Shown one piece after another: positions 24,101 to 37,542 of a stretch of DNA of 64,000 nt (position 1 is its first letter; each line of letters begins with the position of its first letter). The DNA is from Mangifera indica (lineage: Eukaryota > Streptophyta > Magnoliopsida > Sapindales > Anacardiaceae). The stretch spans positions 5,146,001 through 5,210,000 of the forward strand of contig NC_058146.1 in the NCBI RefSeq assembly GCF_011075055.1, read 5' to 3'. The position numbers and the translations under genes were made by a program. Under the pieces are notes generated by a model that was not told the DNA's origin, made no database searches, and saw only the letters and a program-made list of their open reading frames with translations.

Positions 24101-27100
24101 TTTGGATAATGTAATTTGATAAGAAAGAAACTATCAAGCAAGATACGTAACTATTTGAGTTTCAATTGCAGGGAGCTGTTAATTTTGCCTTAATGATGTC
24201 TCAAATGGAGGGGGGCTGTCCAGTTGATTACAATACCATTACAGATCTTTTTCTCCAGGTTGGTTACAAATTGCTTTTTTTTGTTTGAATTTTGTATGAT
24301 AGTAAAATTTCACTGGGTCACTGTCTCTAAGTTTTCTCTTATGCTTTTGGAGAAAATGATAATATTTTTGCTGAATTTTTATTATATAAATTTCAACAAG
24401 TTTCATATGATTTAGAACTTATTCATGCTGTTGTGAAATGTGTTTTATCCTCTTTAACTTTTTTTTTTCCCCTTTTTCCTCTTAACTGAATCTGTCCTTA
24501 AATATTTCAGAGGAACCTGATCCGTGAAGCGACAGCCTTCTTATTGGACGTTTTGAAGCCAAATCTTCCTGAACATGGTTATCTTCAAACTAAGGTTATT
24601 TAATTATTTATTTGCTGATTGGTTTATATTTATTTTGAGTTTGTAATTTTCTTTGCTCTTGCTAGTTACATGGTATATCCCTTCCCTCTTTATAGGTCTT
24701 GGAAATCAATCTTGTAACTTTTCCAAATGTAGCTGATGCTATTTTGGCCAATGGAATGTTCAGCCACTATGATCGTCCTCGAATAGCCCAACTTTGTGAA
24801 AAAGCTGGTCTCTATATGCGAGCTTTACAAGTAATAAAGATTAGAGCTGTCCTTAATTTTTCATTTTGTCCATACATTATTTGCATGTTTCCAATGATAT
24901 TTCATTGATTAAACATATAACCATCTATGCAGCATTACACCGAGTTACCAGATATTAAGCGTGTCATTGTCAACACTCATGCAATTGAGCCACAGGTATT
25001 CATCTCCGATGGTGATACCTCTTGCCAACTGAAGATTGTGTAGTTGTTAATGATTCTGGTTCTTTGCAGTCACTTGTTGAATTTTTTGGCACTCTTTCAC
25101 GGGAATGGGCTTTGGAGTGCATGAAGGACCTTTTACTTGTTAATCTAAGAGGCAACCTACAGATAATTGTGCAGGTACATGTTATAGGATGAGTTGTGGT
25201 ATGCCAGTTGTATTTGACTTGTAATCTGAAGCTAACTTATTTCTTACCTATGCAGACTGCCAAAGAATACTGTGAGCAATTGGGTGTTGATGCATGCATA
25301 AAACTTTTTGAGCAGTTTAAGTCGTATGAGGGGCTTTACTTCTTCCTGGGGTCATATTTGAGTTCAAGGTCAGCCTTTCCTTTAAAGGATGCAGTTCCTT
25401 TTGCCTTGTGGATTACAGTTTATCCAATTAAATTCTTATCAATATGTTATGTTTGCATTATATGACAGTGAGGATCCTGATATACACTTCAAGTACATAG
25501 AGGCAGCTGCTAAAACTGGACAAATAAAGGAGGTGGAGCGAGTTACAAGAGAATCAAATTTCTATGATGCTGAAAAGACAAAGAACTTTTTGATGGAAGC
25601 AAAGCTTCCTGATGCCAGGCCACTGATTAATGTTTGTGACCGTTTTGGTTTCGTTCCAGATTTGACACACTACCTGTACACAAACAACATGCTTCGCTAC
25701 ATTGAAGGTTATGTTCAGAAGGTATGATATTTTTTTTCGCTTTGATCATATTTCATGGGAACTTTTCTTCATCTTAATTATTTGAGAATCGTGTTCTTTG
25801 TTATAGGTAAACCCAGGGAATGCTCCATTAGTTGTGGGGCAGCTATTGGATGATGAATGCCCAGAAGATTTTATTAAAGGCCTCATTCTTTCTGTCCGTT
25901 CTTTGCTTCCAGTTGAGCCCCTTGTTGAAGAATGTGAGAAGAGGTGATCCTAATTCTGCCATACTGTCCTGTTTTGTGTCACGATTGCTTCAGATTACTC
26001 ATTTTCCACTTATGGTTTTCAGGAATCGACTTCGTTTACTCACTCAGTTCTTGGAGCATCTTGTAAGTGAAGGAAGCCAAGATGTTCATGTACACAATGC
26101 CCTGGGTAAAATAATCATTGACAGCAATAACAATCCGGAGCACTTCCTGACTACTAACCCATACTATGACTCAAGAGTGGTGGGCAAGTATTGTGAGAAG
26201 CGGGATCCAACACTGGCAGTTGTTGCTTACCGCAGAGGACAATGTGATGATGAGCTGATCAATGTCACTAATAAGAACTCTTTATTTAAATTGCAAGCCA
26301 GGTTCGTACATTGTTTTTCTGAAAAGTTGGTAATTCTGTGCCTGGTTTTATCTGGTGTGTGGACGTTCATGGAGTGTACTTTGGTTACAGATATGTGGTT
26401 GAAAGGATGGATGCTGATCTTTGGGAGAAGGTTCTTAATCCTGAGAATTCTTTCAGAAGACAGCTCATTGATCAAGTTGTATCTACAGCATTGCCAGAGA
26501 GCAAGAGCCCAGAACAAGTTTCAGCTGCTGTTAAAGCTTTCATGACTGCTGATCTGCCCCATGAACTAATTGAACTTTTGGAGAAGATTGTGCTGCAAAA
26601 TTCTGCTTTCAGTGGAAACTTCAACTTGCAAAACCTGCTTATCTTGACAGCTATTAAGGCTGATCCTTCTAGAGTCATGGATTATATTAATCGATTAGAT
26701 AATTTTGATGGACCTGCAGTAGGGGAAGTGGCTGTTGAAGCCCAATTATATGAAGAAGCATTTGCGATTTTCAAGAAGTTCAATTTGAATGTACAGGCTG
26801 TTAATGTCTTGTTGGACAATATTCGAAGCATTGAACGGGCCGTGGAGTTTGCTTTCCGTGTCGAAGAGGATGCAGTTTGGAGCCAGGTGGCAAAGGCTCA
26901 ACTCAGGGAGGGGCTGGTGAGTGATGCAATTGAGTCATTTATTCGTGCTGATGATTCTACTCAGTTCCTTGAAGTTATTCGTGCTGCTGAGGATGTAGAT
27001 GTGTACCATGACTTGGTCAGATACCTTCTGATGGTTAGGCAGAAGGTAAAAGAGCCCAAGGTGGATAGTGAGCTCATTTATGCATATGCAAAGATTGATA

Positions 27101-29758
27101 GGCTGGGTGATATTGAAGAATTTATTCTCATGCCAAATGTTGCTAATCTTCAAAGTGTGGGTGATCGCTTGTATGACGACACCCTCTATGAGGCTGCAAA
27201 AATAATATATGCATTTATATCTAACTGGGCGAAGTTGGCCGTTACTCTTGTGAAGCTGAAGCAATTCCAGGGTGCTGTTGATGCAGCACGAAAAGCTAAC
27301 AGTGCAAAGACATGGAAGGAAGTTTGTTTTGCTTGTGTTGATGCAGAGGAGTTCCGTTTAGCTCAGATTTGTGGGCTTAACATTATTGTACAGGTATTAC
27401 TTTCAGATACATATTTGGAAGGTCAATTCTATATGTTTTTCTTTTCTAGGTATGGTTGTGTGTCATTTTAGGTGTTTGAATGATTTGAGCACTTTGAGGC
27501 CTAAAGACGTTGTGTCACACAATTGGAAAGTCTATTATATATTTAGCATCTGGGTGACTAAGGCATTAAGTTGGAAACCTATTTTTCCCTGTCTTGACCT
27601 TTATTCTCAGGGTGTTTTGTATTGTAAACTTGCATGCTCACGTTGCCATTTGATGAGTGTATACATGTTTGTCCAACATATCTCTCACTTGCCATTATGA
27701 ATTTTGTAGGTTGATGACTTGGAAGAAGTCAGTGAATATTACCAGAACAGAGGATATTTCAATGAATTAATCTCTCTTATGGAGAGTGGTTTAGGTTTGG
27801 AACGTGCTCATATGGGAATATTTACTGAGTTGGGAGTTCTTTATGCTAGATATCGTTATGAAAAGCTTATGGAGCACATCAAATTGTTTTCCACCCGTCT
27901 CAATATTCCCAAGCTTATCAGAGCTTGTGATGAACAACAGCATTGGGAAGAACTTACCTATTTGTACATACTGTATGATGAGTTTGATAATGCTGCTACG
28001 ACAATCATGAACCATTCACCTGAAGCTTGGGATCACATGCAATTCAAAGATGTAGCTGTCAAAGTTGCTAATGTGGAGTTATATTATAAGGCTGTTCACT
28101 TTTACTTGCAAGAGCATCCAGATCTTATCAATGACCTGCTCAATGTGCTCGCCCTGCGTGTGGACCATACACGCGTTGTTGATATTATGCGAAAGGTATG
28201 TGTGTGATCTTTTCCACTCAAGTTAGCTGAATTTATTTTCACAGCTATTAGCTTGGTGATGTTATGTATATTCTCTGTTGTTTCAGGCTGGTCATCTTCT
28301 CCTTGTGAAGCCATATATGGTTGCTGTTCAGAGCAACAATGTGTCTGCTGTGAATGAGGCTTTAAATGAGATTTATGTTGAGGAGGAGGACTACGAGAGA
28401 TTGCGTGAATCAATTGATATGCATGATAACTTTGATCAGATAGGGCTTGCTCAGAAGGTGAGCTGCAACTATTCAACATTGTGCAGTCTTGTTTATGGAC
28501 AATGTCAGAATTTGTAACCCTTTTTTAATGGTTTGAACAGATTGAGAAACATGAGCTTTTGGAAATGAGACGTGTTGCTGCTTATATTTACAAGAAAGCA
28601 GGCAGATGGAAGCAATCGATTGCACTTTCGAAGAAAGACAACCTTTACAAAGATGCAATGGAGACAGCTTCACAATCTGGTGACCGTGAACTGGCTGAGG
28701 AGTTACTTGTTTATTTCATTGAACAGGTACCTGATCCATGCTTTTGTGCAAGTAGTTTTTACTTTATGCATACTGTTTCAGTTTAGGAGTGTTACTATAC
28801 ACTACCAAATATCTCACCATTTACGGGATCAAATCCAATTGGGTACTGCTTGGCTGTTAACCATAGCAGTTTATCCTGTTGGCTTTTATTAAGGGCTTGT
28901 CAAGCTTTAAGTTTGTTGGGGTGTTTGAGGTGTAGAGATTGTGGAATGTGTGCTTTTCGTTATGACTGGGAACTTATATAGACATTGTTCATTAGGGTCC
29001 ATGACTTTTTACCATAGGCTACATATATATGTGTATGGTCAGTTTGGTGAATGTGATTAAATCTTTCTATTGCTATTATTGCAGGGAAAGAAGGAATGCT
29101 TTGCATCGTGCCTCTTTGTTTGTTATGATTTAATTCGTGCAGATGTTGCCCTGGAGCTGGCCTGGATAAACAACATGGTTGACTTTGCCTTCCCATATCT
29201 GTTGCAGGTGATTTCCATTCTTCATGCTAATTATATTATCATTATCATAAATTATAGTGGATTACTTAGAGTGGCTTATTTTCATTCACTTTGTTTTTTA
29301 TTTGTTTGCTATTTCTCTCACCTTCGTATATTTTTCCTTGCAGTTCATCCGTGAATACACAGGCAAAGTTGATGAACTTGTGAAGGACAAAATTGAGCAG
29401 CAAAATGAAGTCAAGACTAAAGAAAAGGAAGAAAAGGACGTACTTGCACAGCAGGTAAACTTGGAAATTTCCAATTTCATATTTCCCTCTGGGATAAAGC
29501 AATGGATATAGATTTGGCTCTTCTGTTCCCCCTTTTACAAGTGAACACTTGTTTGTCTTGTGGAATTTGATTGATGATAAGTTTCTGTTGCAGAATATGT
29601 ACGCTCAGTTGCTGCCCCTTGCGTTACCTGCACCACCAATGCCCGGTATGGGAGGATCATCTTCAATGGGAGGGGGTTTTGCACCACCACCACCCATGGG
29701 TGCCATGGGAATGCCTCCAATGCCACCTTTCGGCATGCCTCCAATGGGTAGCTACTAA
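18140..29758 (+). CDS. CHC: Clathrin heavy chain, 30 exons, 1706 residues
   Basis: Forms the triskelion legs of clathrin coats for endocytosis and trans-Golgi traffic. Exons: 18140-18184, 18481-18685, 19853-19941, 20046-20124, 20286-20413, 21019-21117, 21210-21318, 21837-21916, 21996-22223, 22309-22374, 23002-23118, 23255-23452, 23709-23825, 23918-23977, 24172-24258, 24511-24594, 24696-24830, 24933-24995, 25070-25174, 25256-25368, 25469-25721, 25807-25943, 26023-26301, 26391-27393, 27710-28195, 28287-28457, 28541-28726, 29085-29207, 29344-29454, 29594-29758. All introns are GT-AG and the 5121 coding bases stay in frame, giving a length within a few residues of Arabidopsis CHC1/CHC2. The N-terminal propeller ([20 protein letters not shown]...) covers about residues 1-330. 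Clathrin repeats fill the middle, the trimerisation region lies near 1550-1620, and the tail is the plant-type Gly/Pro/Met-rich end finishing PMGSY. Exon 24 (1003 bp) is unusually long for this gene. No damage seen. Confidence 0.96.
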
Positions 29759-31241
29759 CTTGGCACTGGCAGTTGTAGTGAAAATTGGGAGTGACTCCTT
29801 GGTGGTTGGAGGGAGAACAAATGCAGCAGCAGGAGGTTCAGATTTACCATTGGGTTGTGTTTCTGCAGGCGTTGAAGCCGGCATTGTTTTTTTGTGTTCC
29901 TGTGCCTAGTGGTGAAGGTCTAGTCGAAAGAACATGGCATTTCCTTTTATATTAGGTGTGTGGATATGTGCTGTAATATCTTTATATTTTGGGTAGCAGA
30001 GTTATTTTTTGGCTGCTGTAGAGGGCACGCCGAGGATTTCCTGCTTTGTACTATTTTTCAGATGGTCCAAAATTGACCCGGATCATAAATATGAAACTAC
30101 CACTCAGTGGCAGTGCAGGTTAAGTGCCAATTAGATATATTCTGGCATTTGTTTTTGTACTTTTTTTTCTTATTTGCTGTCATTGCTGGATGAGGTTTTT
30201 CAATTGCATTTACTTTACTGTTGACCATAACGTGTCTAACTATGATACCGCTGAAGTGCTCAATGAGAAAGTTTTTAAATACGAGAGGCTTAGTATTAAA
30301 ATTCTCTGGATGGATGGATGTGTTGTTGTTACGGTTGTAAAGGATAATGATTAGTGATGCATGTGTACTCTAAAGTAAATATAATGAAAATTACAGATCT
30401 AATAAATAGTCTTAGGGTTATTATGGCCAAATGACTATTTATCTCTTTAATGATGAATTTTTACCTTATAAATTTAGAAGTTTATTTATTTATTTGTTAT
30501 TATTTTTATTAATAAAATATAAAATCACTGTAAAAAAAGATAGAGAAGTTATTTTACGTATTTCTTTACCCCCACCACCCAAAGTCAATGCTTGTTCTCA
30601 ATGAAATTGATGATTACTGTACCCTATTATCGTCATCCCATGCACACCAATCCCTAACCATGCATTCAACCTTCCCTCACTGCTGTCGGCGACGAGAACA
30701 TGATTTGAAAAGCGAAGAAATACTTTTCAACGACAGAGAGAACTTGGGTTTTAGAAGCTGAATCCAAAGCACCAACCTTCCATTCCTCCTAGATATCACC
30801 AAACTCATATATTCAAACATGAAACATTTCCTCTCTTTCTTGGACAACCTTTGTCATCTTCTTCACTTTTGTTTTCCATTTACTTTATGGAGGTATAGAA
30901 TTTTGCTAAAATAAGAAAACTTAGAAGTGACAATCAAATGTTGAGGATAATGATGATGATTTTTTTGAAGAAAATATAATGCAAGTCGTCGCTTCTAGAA
31001 CTATATTTTCCAATAGTAAAATATGTATCTAGCTCCCTTGAGTGTTTTTCGATTGCCTTGGGATATTTTTCGACAATCAAGAAAAGAAAAAGGAAAAAGA
31101 AAGATAGAAGGAAAAGAGAAAGAAGCATAAAATAAATTGGGTGAAAAGTAGGTTTTTTGTAATATTTACAGGTGTAAGTGATCTTAAGTTGATTATATAT
31201 TATACAAGGGGACAAAAATACCCTTTGATGGCTAATATTTA
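29759..31241. other. Clathrin 3' UTR and intergenic DNA
   Basis: The first 350 bp or so are the probable 3' UTR of the clathrin gene. A worn GGCCAAATGACTATTTATCTC at 30424-30444 looks like a lone MULE terminus. The rest shows no gene. An open frame on the - strand at 30934-31266 is a low-complexity artefact of a GAAAAGGAAAAAG tract. Confidence 0.4.
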
Positions 31242-32014
31242 GGCGAAAGGAATATTTCCTACCCATGGTTTAGTAAAGAGACAAATTCCCACCCATTAAA
31301 ATTAAAAAACTTAAATAAATAAAATTATCATTTAGCTAAAAATATTTAAAAAATTACATATTTTTCATCTAGATTTAAAAATCTAATAATTTTTCCTCAT
31401 TCAAGGTTCGAAAAGTCACTATTTTCTCTTAGGGTTTAGAATTTTTTTTTAATTTATTCTCCAACAACTAGAGTTGGCCTTCCCCACCCATCTTTCATTG
31501 GCGACCGAAGAAGAAGGAAGGACGACCACCCATCTTTCATCCATTGCTCAGAGGGTGACGGATCTTGGCCAGTGTCCCCCCATCATTCAAGCGATTTGTC
31601 TCCCTAATGTCGTCTAACATCATCTTGTCGCCATTGTAGTTGAATCGAGGGTCGTGGCTTAGATCGATGAATTGCATGATGTCACTTGAGTGTTGTTCAA
31701 ATGTGATAAATAGGTAGTCGTCTGAGCATCAAATGAAAGATGAGTGGTCACCCTTCGTTCTTCTTCAGCCGTTGACAAAAAGATGGGTGGAGAAGGTTAG
31801 CTTCAATTGCTAAAGTGAGAGAAAAATTGTTAGTTTTTAAACCTTGGAGAGGGAAATATAATATTTTTTAATTTTTTAATATTTTTAGCTAAATAATAAA
31901 TTTATCTTTAATCCTAACAGTGAGTATTAATAGATGGGTTGGTATTTGGTAAAAATGTTAACGGGTGGGAATTGTCTTTTCACTAAACCTTGGGTGGGAC
32001 ATAGTCCTTTGGCC
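31242..32014. mobile_element. MULE-like element, copy G, upstream of ALG11
   Basis: This 773-bp copy begins GGCGAAAGGAATATTTCC and ends TTGGGTGGGACATAGTCCTTTGGCC. Flanks TAATATTTA and TAATATCAA agree at 7 of 9 positions. Inside, ACAAATTCCCACCCATTAA on the left pairs with AACGGGTGGGAATTGTCTTT on the right, a second layer of inverted ends. It ends 134 bp before the ALG11 start codon. A further terminus-like GGGTGGGAAACAGTTGTCCGACC at 32094-32116 hints at an older nested copy. Confidence 0.7.
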
Positions 32015-32147
32015 TAATATCAACACATAACTTTGAATGGGTGAGAAAATAGACTTTTCAAAATTAAAGGGTAGAAGAAGCTTCATTAAAGTGGGGTGGG
32101 AAACAGTTGTCCGACCTTAATATTTCAATTTCTTCCAGTCCAAAGCA

Positions 32148-35106
32148 ATGGCTTTTACGATTCTCATATGGCCTCTAATCTCAGCTCTCTTAGCCTCAAT
32201 TTTGATCTTGGCTTCACACATAATCAATGCTAGAAAAAACAGGAACAAAACGGCCGTTGGCTTCTTCCATCCCTACACAAACGACGGTGGAGGCGGAGAA
32301 AGAGTTCTATGGTGTTCAGTCAAAGCTATTCAAGAAGAAAATCCCGATCTTCACTGTGTCATCTACACTGGCGACCACGACGCCTCTCCCCAGTCCTTGA
32401 TGGCTCGTGCCATCGATCGCTTCGGCGTACGGCTCCTTCGCCCTCCCAAGGTTTGCCTTTACTTATCATCGGTTTGTGTTAATGGGTTCTATTGCTAAGT
32501 TATTAAATTATTGACAGCAAATTGAGTCAAATTTAGATTAACATGAGAAAGAATTTGTTCAAGCTCAGTTTTAATTAGCATTTTTTTATTAGCTTACAGC
32601 TAGTTGTACTTGTACGTTCATCCTCTGTTTTTTTTGGGTATAAACTCAGTAGTCGTGCTTTGTTGAATGAAAAATGCTATGAAAAAAAAAATTGTTGAGT
32701 TTGATTAGAAGAAATATTTTTTAACACTTAAATTCTATGTGTACTTAGAAAAACAGGTTTGTAGATTTATGATCTGTTTTTTGGCACTAGGTTATATATA
32801 ATGTCTCTAGATAATTAAGTTTATACTATCGTTTGTATCTCATTTTTTATCATTTATTTTTGTATGTGCAGGTGGTACATCTTGATAGAAGGAAATGGAT
32901 TGAAGATATTACTTATCCTCGGTTCACGATGGTTGGTCAAAGTTTTGGCTCAGTATATCTTTCATGGGAAGCTTTGTGCAAGTTTACACCTTTGTATTAT
33001 TTTGACACTAGTGGATATGCGTTTACATATCCTATTGCTCGGATTTTTGGCTGCAAAGTCATTTGCTATACACACTATCCAACTATAAGTTTGGACATGA
33101 TATCCCGTGTTTCTGAAAGAAAATCGTTGTACAACAATAATGCTTCAATTGCTCGAAGGTCAGATTTGCTTTGATGATATTATTGTTTCTTTTGTTTTAG
33201 TGTGTCCTTGATTGTGAAGAAGTAGTGGAATTTAGAAATGATTGCTTGAAAGATTGGCTGTTGGAAAAGTGGTCAGGGAATGTTTTTTTTCCTTTTAAAC
33301 TTTTGTGTTGGTAGCAGGATCAACTTGAACTCAATGCCCACCTTGAATCCATTTTGTTTTTTCATGTCTACCTTCAGTATGCACACAAGCACTGGCTTTT
33401 GGAGGTTTGATGATTTCTAGATGTTGGTGCATCCTTGGTCTGTAGGTCTTGTAAATTTACAATGTTTTTTCTGAGCAAATTAAGAGATTCTAGGTTCCTT
33501 ACTAGCTAGTGCAGGGATATTGAGTAGAATTTGGTTATTGACTGTACCTTTTCTTTTTTCATCTCCTAATGAAATATCCTCTTATGGCAGCCGTTTGCTA
33601 TCCCACTGTAAAATCTTCTATTATACATTATTTTCCTGGATGTATGGGTTTGTGGGCTCTTGTGCACACTTGGCAATGGTCAACTCTTCGTGGACTCAAT
33701 CTCATATTGAAAAGCTATGGAAGATACCAGACCGTATAAAGTGTGTTTATCCTCCTTGTGATACTTCTGGACTTCAGGTTTGTTCCTTTTTCTATTTATG
33801 GTTGATTAATCCATAAGAATCAATTAAATGTGTGTGCTTGTGTATTTTGACAATTTCATATTACTGAGTTTACTGTTTACCAATTCATCTGTTGTTCATT
33901 GGTTCCAATGCAACATTGTTCTTATATAGAAGTTCAACTGTTTAATTGATCAGATTATAAGAATGTTTGTCTTCAACTATATATTTACATTATTAATATA
34001 CATGTAATAATTGGCTGCAATTTTATTTCTCTATATTTTGGCACTTTTTCAGTATTTTACTTCATCCCTTTGGCTAAAACCTTTGGTTTCTTATAAGTTG
34101 AAGTCTAAACAGGTACTTCCCTTGGAAAGACCAACAGAATCTCCAAAGATAATTTCTGTTGCCCAATTTCGTCCAGAGAAGGTGAGAATTACAAGAACAA
34201 GGTATTACTGTTATAGTTGCTCATATTTGAAGCCTCTACACAATAATCCTTTATAATACAGTTCTTGTTGATCAGGCACATCCTCTTCAACTTGAAGCCT
34301 TTTCACTTGCCATAAGGAAATTAGATGCAGACTTGCCATGGCCTAAGCTCCAATTTGTGGGTAGTTGTCGAAATAAATCTGATGAGGAAAGGTTGCAGAA
34401 TTTAAAGGACAAAGCAATTGAACTGAAAGTGGATGGCAATGTGGAATTTCATAAGAATGTGATGTACAGGTGAGCTAATCACTTCTTTATGTTGAACATT
34501 CGTACTTGCAGATACCTTAATCCTTTTAATGTTCTGCTTTGGAATACTTGTGTGGAAGCATAAAGATAGCATCCTCTAGGCCATTGATTCTTGAGTTTTG
34601 TTGCAATCTCAGCTTTCTGAAGTTCTTACAATTTGCAGGGACTTGGTGAAACTTCTGGGAGGAGCTCTTGCAGGAATCCATTCTATGACTGATGAGCATT
34701 TTGGCATAAGTGTTGTAGAATACATGGCAGCCGGTGCCGTCCCCATTGGTTAGCATTTTGATTGATTTCTTTGTCAACTAGTTACATGCTTATTTATACA
34801 CTATACTATAAACTCTTTTGTTTGCATTGCTCCTTCTCACAAGAGTTTCTCCCCGTCTTAGCTCATAACTCTGCTGGTCCCAGAATGGACATTGTTTTAG
34901 AAGAAGATGGACAACCAACTGGATTTCTTGCCCAAAATGCAGAAGAATATGCTGAGGCAATCCTGCAAGTTGTGAGGATGCCTGAATCTGAGAGACTCAA
35001 GATGGCAGCAGCTGCAAGACGACGAGCTGGAAGATTTTCCGAACAAAGATTTTATGAAGATTTCAAGGCTGCAATACGACCAGTTCTATGTTGTAGTAAC
35101 AAATGA
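32148..35106 (+). CDS. ALG11: ALG11 alpha-1,2-mannosyltransferase (LEW3-like), 7 exons
   Basis: Adds the fourth and fifth mannoses (alpha-1,2) from GDP-mannose to the dolichol-linked N-glycan precursor on the cytosolic face of the ER. Exons 32148-32450, 32872-33158, 33591-33777, 34113-34181, 34276-34469, 34639-34748 and 34862-35106 are joined by GT-AG introns and give 464 residues, within a residue or so of Arabidopsis LEW3. An N-terminal membrane anchor (residues 4-24, [19 protein letters not shown]) is followed by the family signature [17 protein letters not shown]. The GT4 donor site shows the E-x7-E motif as EHFGISVVE in exon 6, followed by MAAGAVP and the split HNSAGP box across exons 6 and 7. 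I chose the ATG at 32148 because it precedes the anchor. All junctions keep frame and nothing looks damaged. Confidence 0.95.
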
Positions 35107-36571
35107 AGGACAAATACAAATGTACCCGAGCAAACTTGTAACTTGATAAAACTAGATGAAGCCACTTCATTGAAATTCGGTTAACTACAAATATTGATAT
35201 AAATTTTCAAAATTAAAGGATAGCTTTCATTATTGGGTACTCGATTCTGCATTCAATTACTCCAGTTGAATAATGGTAACTTGTCCAATTATTGGCATTT
35301 TAAACTAGTTTTATGACAGACTGCGTATGGGATTGAAAGAAAAAATTAAGATTAAATATTCTTATTAATCACTATTAGTTGGTTCAACTCATATCAAAGT
35401 TTTCTCGTGGGTGTTTAATGTTCCATCGTTTTGCTTTGACTTGGATACTTTCACTTCTGCTCAATGAACTTCAGATTCTGTAGTGCCCTTTGACTTGATG
35501 AGAATCTTCAGTCGGCAAAGATCAAGCGAAATTTTTTAACGCAGAGCCCTTGGTGTTGGATTTCATTTTTTTTATTTTTTTTGTTGTGGTTTTAGATAAT
35601 ATTTTGTTGTGACGGAGAGGCTGAAGCCCTTGGTGTTGGTAGTGATAGTGATAGTGATAGTGATAGGGATGGCGTTGTGTGAGCGTGTGACAAATGATAG
35701 TGGCTTTTTCTTTGTTTGCGGCGATGGTGTAATTGTATGATGGATGTCACTTGTCAATCATTACAAGTTGCAACATTGATGGTGGGTGGTTTATGGTTCG
35801 TGAAAATGAATTGGTGGCGCAAGAGTGGAGTCGATGGTGGTGGTTAGTGTGGTAGTTGTAATATGTGGGTGGTTGGAGTTGTTGGCAATGGTGGTGGGGT
35901 GTCATGGTCGCGGGGCTTTGGCAGAAGATGAGGCTGAAAGGAAGAAGAAAAGGGTTTTAAGTTATGACAACTATAATTTACATTAATTTACAATGGTATA
36001 CAAGTAATTATACTTATCACATCAATACTTTAATTTCTACCTATTTCATGTTTTAACCTGAAATTTATGAAAATTTACTAATACGATACGATGATTTAAG
36101 AGTAAACATTTATCTTTTATGTGTAAAAACAAGTTTTTTTGATAATTTATTAAAATTAAATTTTTAATTTATCTAATTTATTAAATTTAAAATTTGTCTT
36201 ATTTAATATAATTGATTCACTCTTATAAAAATAAAAAATCAATTTAAATAAAATTTCCCATTAAAAAACAAATGTCCTATAAACAAAAAAAACAAATGGG
36301 AAATAGTTGTCCTAATTTTTTATGATTTTTCAACCTTTCACATAAAGAATATTGAAGGTCGTGGGACTTGACTTGCATCAAATTGAAACAAAGACATTGC
36401 ATTTATGGAATATTTTATATTTCTCTAATTTGATCTGAAGTAGTCCTAGCATTTGTGTGTATATATATATATATATATATATTTTATGTGGTCCTACTAT
36501 TTGTTTCTGACCGTGAATATTCCAAGAGCCACAATAAAAAGCTATTTTGTTGGCATATATTATTTTGCAAA
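35107..36571. other. Intergenic region after ALG11
   Basis: ALG11 3' UTR, then no recognisable gene. A hexamer repeat (GTGATA)n lies at about 35641-35664, followed by a GT-rich, gene-like but unassignable stretch (35690-35930) in which GGTGGT motifs recur. A TA run lies at 36460-36481. Confidence 0.4.
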
Positions 36572-37318
36572 GGCCGTACGACTTATTCTCACCTAGAGAT
36601 GCCAAATGGTCTGATCGGAGATAGACACAAGCTCCATTACCATTTTTGTAATTATTTAAAAAATTAATTAATAACTGTAATATCAACAATTATTTTTTTA
36701 TTAAAATTAATTGGTTAGTTTGTTATCATAAGCGCCGATGAGCCCAGCCGGCCACCTTCATGTCTGCTATAGACCAGCCCGACCACCGTCATGTCTCTTC
36801 TCACCTAAGGTTTATTAAAATAATAAAATTTTATCTGTTAAATTTAAAAAATTTAAATATATAATATTTTGTTAAAATTCGTTGGATAAAAATATCATTT
36901 AGTTAAAATATTAAAAAAATTAAAAATTTATCATATTTTTTCGTCTTAATTTAAAAATTTAAATGTTTCCCTTATTTAATATTTGAAAAATGACTATTTC
37001 TTTTTTAGGTTTTTTTACACCTCTCTCACAACTATCTCTTTTTTAGTTATTGGCATTTTCTTTCTCTTCTAACTTTTCTCTCTCTCCTGATCTTTTTTAT
37101 CATCCTCTCTTATCATTTTTGTAGAAGACGAAGACATCTAGAGAGGGAAAGAGAGAAGTCAAGAGGGAGAGAGAATGCGATTGGAGACAGTAAAGTTCGA
37201 CAGAAATAATCAATTTTCAAACTTTAAACAAGAAAAAATAGTTAAATTATTAAACTAAGGGGGAGACATGTGTTTTTAATAATATTTTTAGTTAAATGAT
37301 ATTTTTACCCTTACCCCA
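36572..37318. mobile_element. Truncated MULE-like element, copy J, with an internal insertion
   Basis: A left terminus GGCCGTACGACTTATTCTCACC is present, and later sequence (36804-37318) has the family's internal arms: TCACCTAAGGTTTATT, TTAAAAATTTAAATGTTTCCC, a CTCTCTCTCC core and the return arm to 37318. The sequence TTCTCACCTA occurs at both ends of a segment of about 215 bp (36589 and 36802 regions), which suggests a separate insertion with its own duplication. The right terminus is missing where the TA run begins. Confidence 0.5.
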
Positions 37319-37325
37319 AATAATA

Positions 37326-37329
<4 letters not shown>

Positions 37330-37393
<64 letters not shown>
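37330..37393. repeat. TA microsatellite, about 32 units
   Basis: An uninterrupted (TA)n of about 64 bp. It sits exactly where MULE copy J loses its right end and just before an LTR fragment. Confidence 0.9.
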
Positions 37394-37397
<4 letters not shown>

Positions 37398-37405
37398 ATA
37401 AATAG

Positions 37406-37542
37406 CTCGATCGATATTGTCCGTTTTAGGCTTCAGACCCTCACGGCTTTAAAACACGTCGTTCGAGTTAAAGGTTTCAAACTCCTGCTTATATGCAAGC
37501 TTAATAGGCAGTACGGGAGCGATGTGAGACTTCAGATCACAA
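37406..37542. mobile_element. LTR fragment of the TRIM/SMART-type family
   Basis: The motifs GATATTGTCCGTTTTAGG, CACGGCTTTAAAACACGTC and GGGAGCGATGTGAGAC, in this order, match the inverse of the solo LTR at 14797-15045 (GACAATATC, GACGCGTTTT, CCCACATCG). The ends are worn and no duplication is visible, so I call it a fragment. Confidence 0.5.

Noticed and set aside
30934..31266. 110-codon frame on the - strand with an LLSLFLLSFFFLFLF stretch
   Set aside because: It is the reverse of a GAAAAGGAAAAAGAAAG tract; the apparent membrane segment is low complexity.
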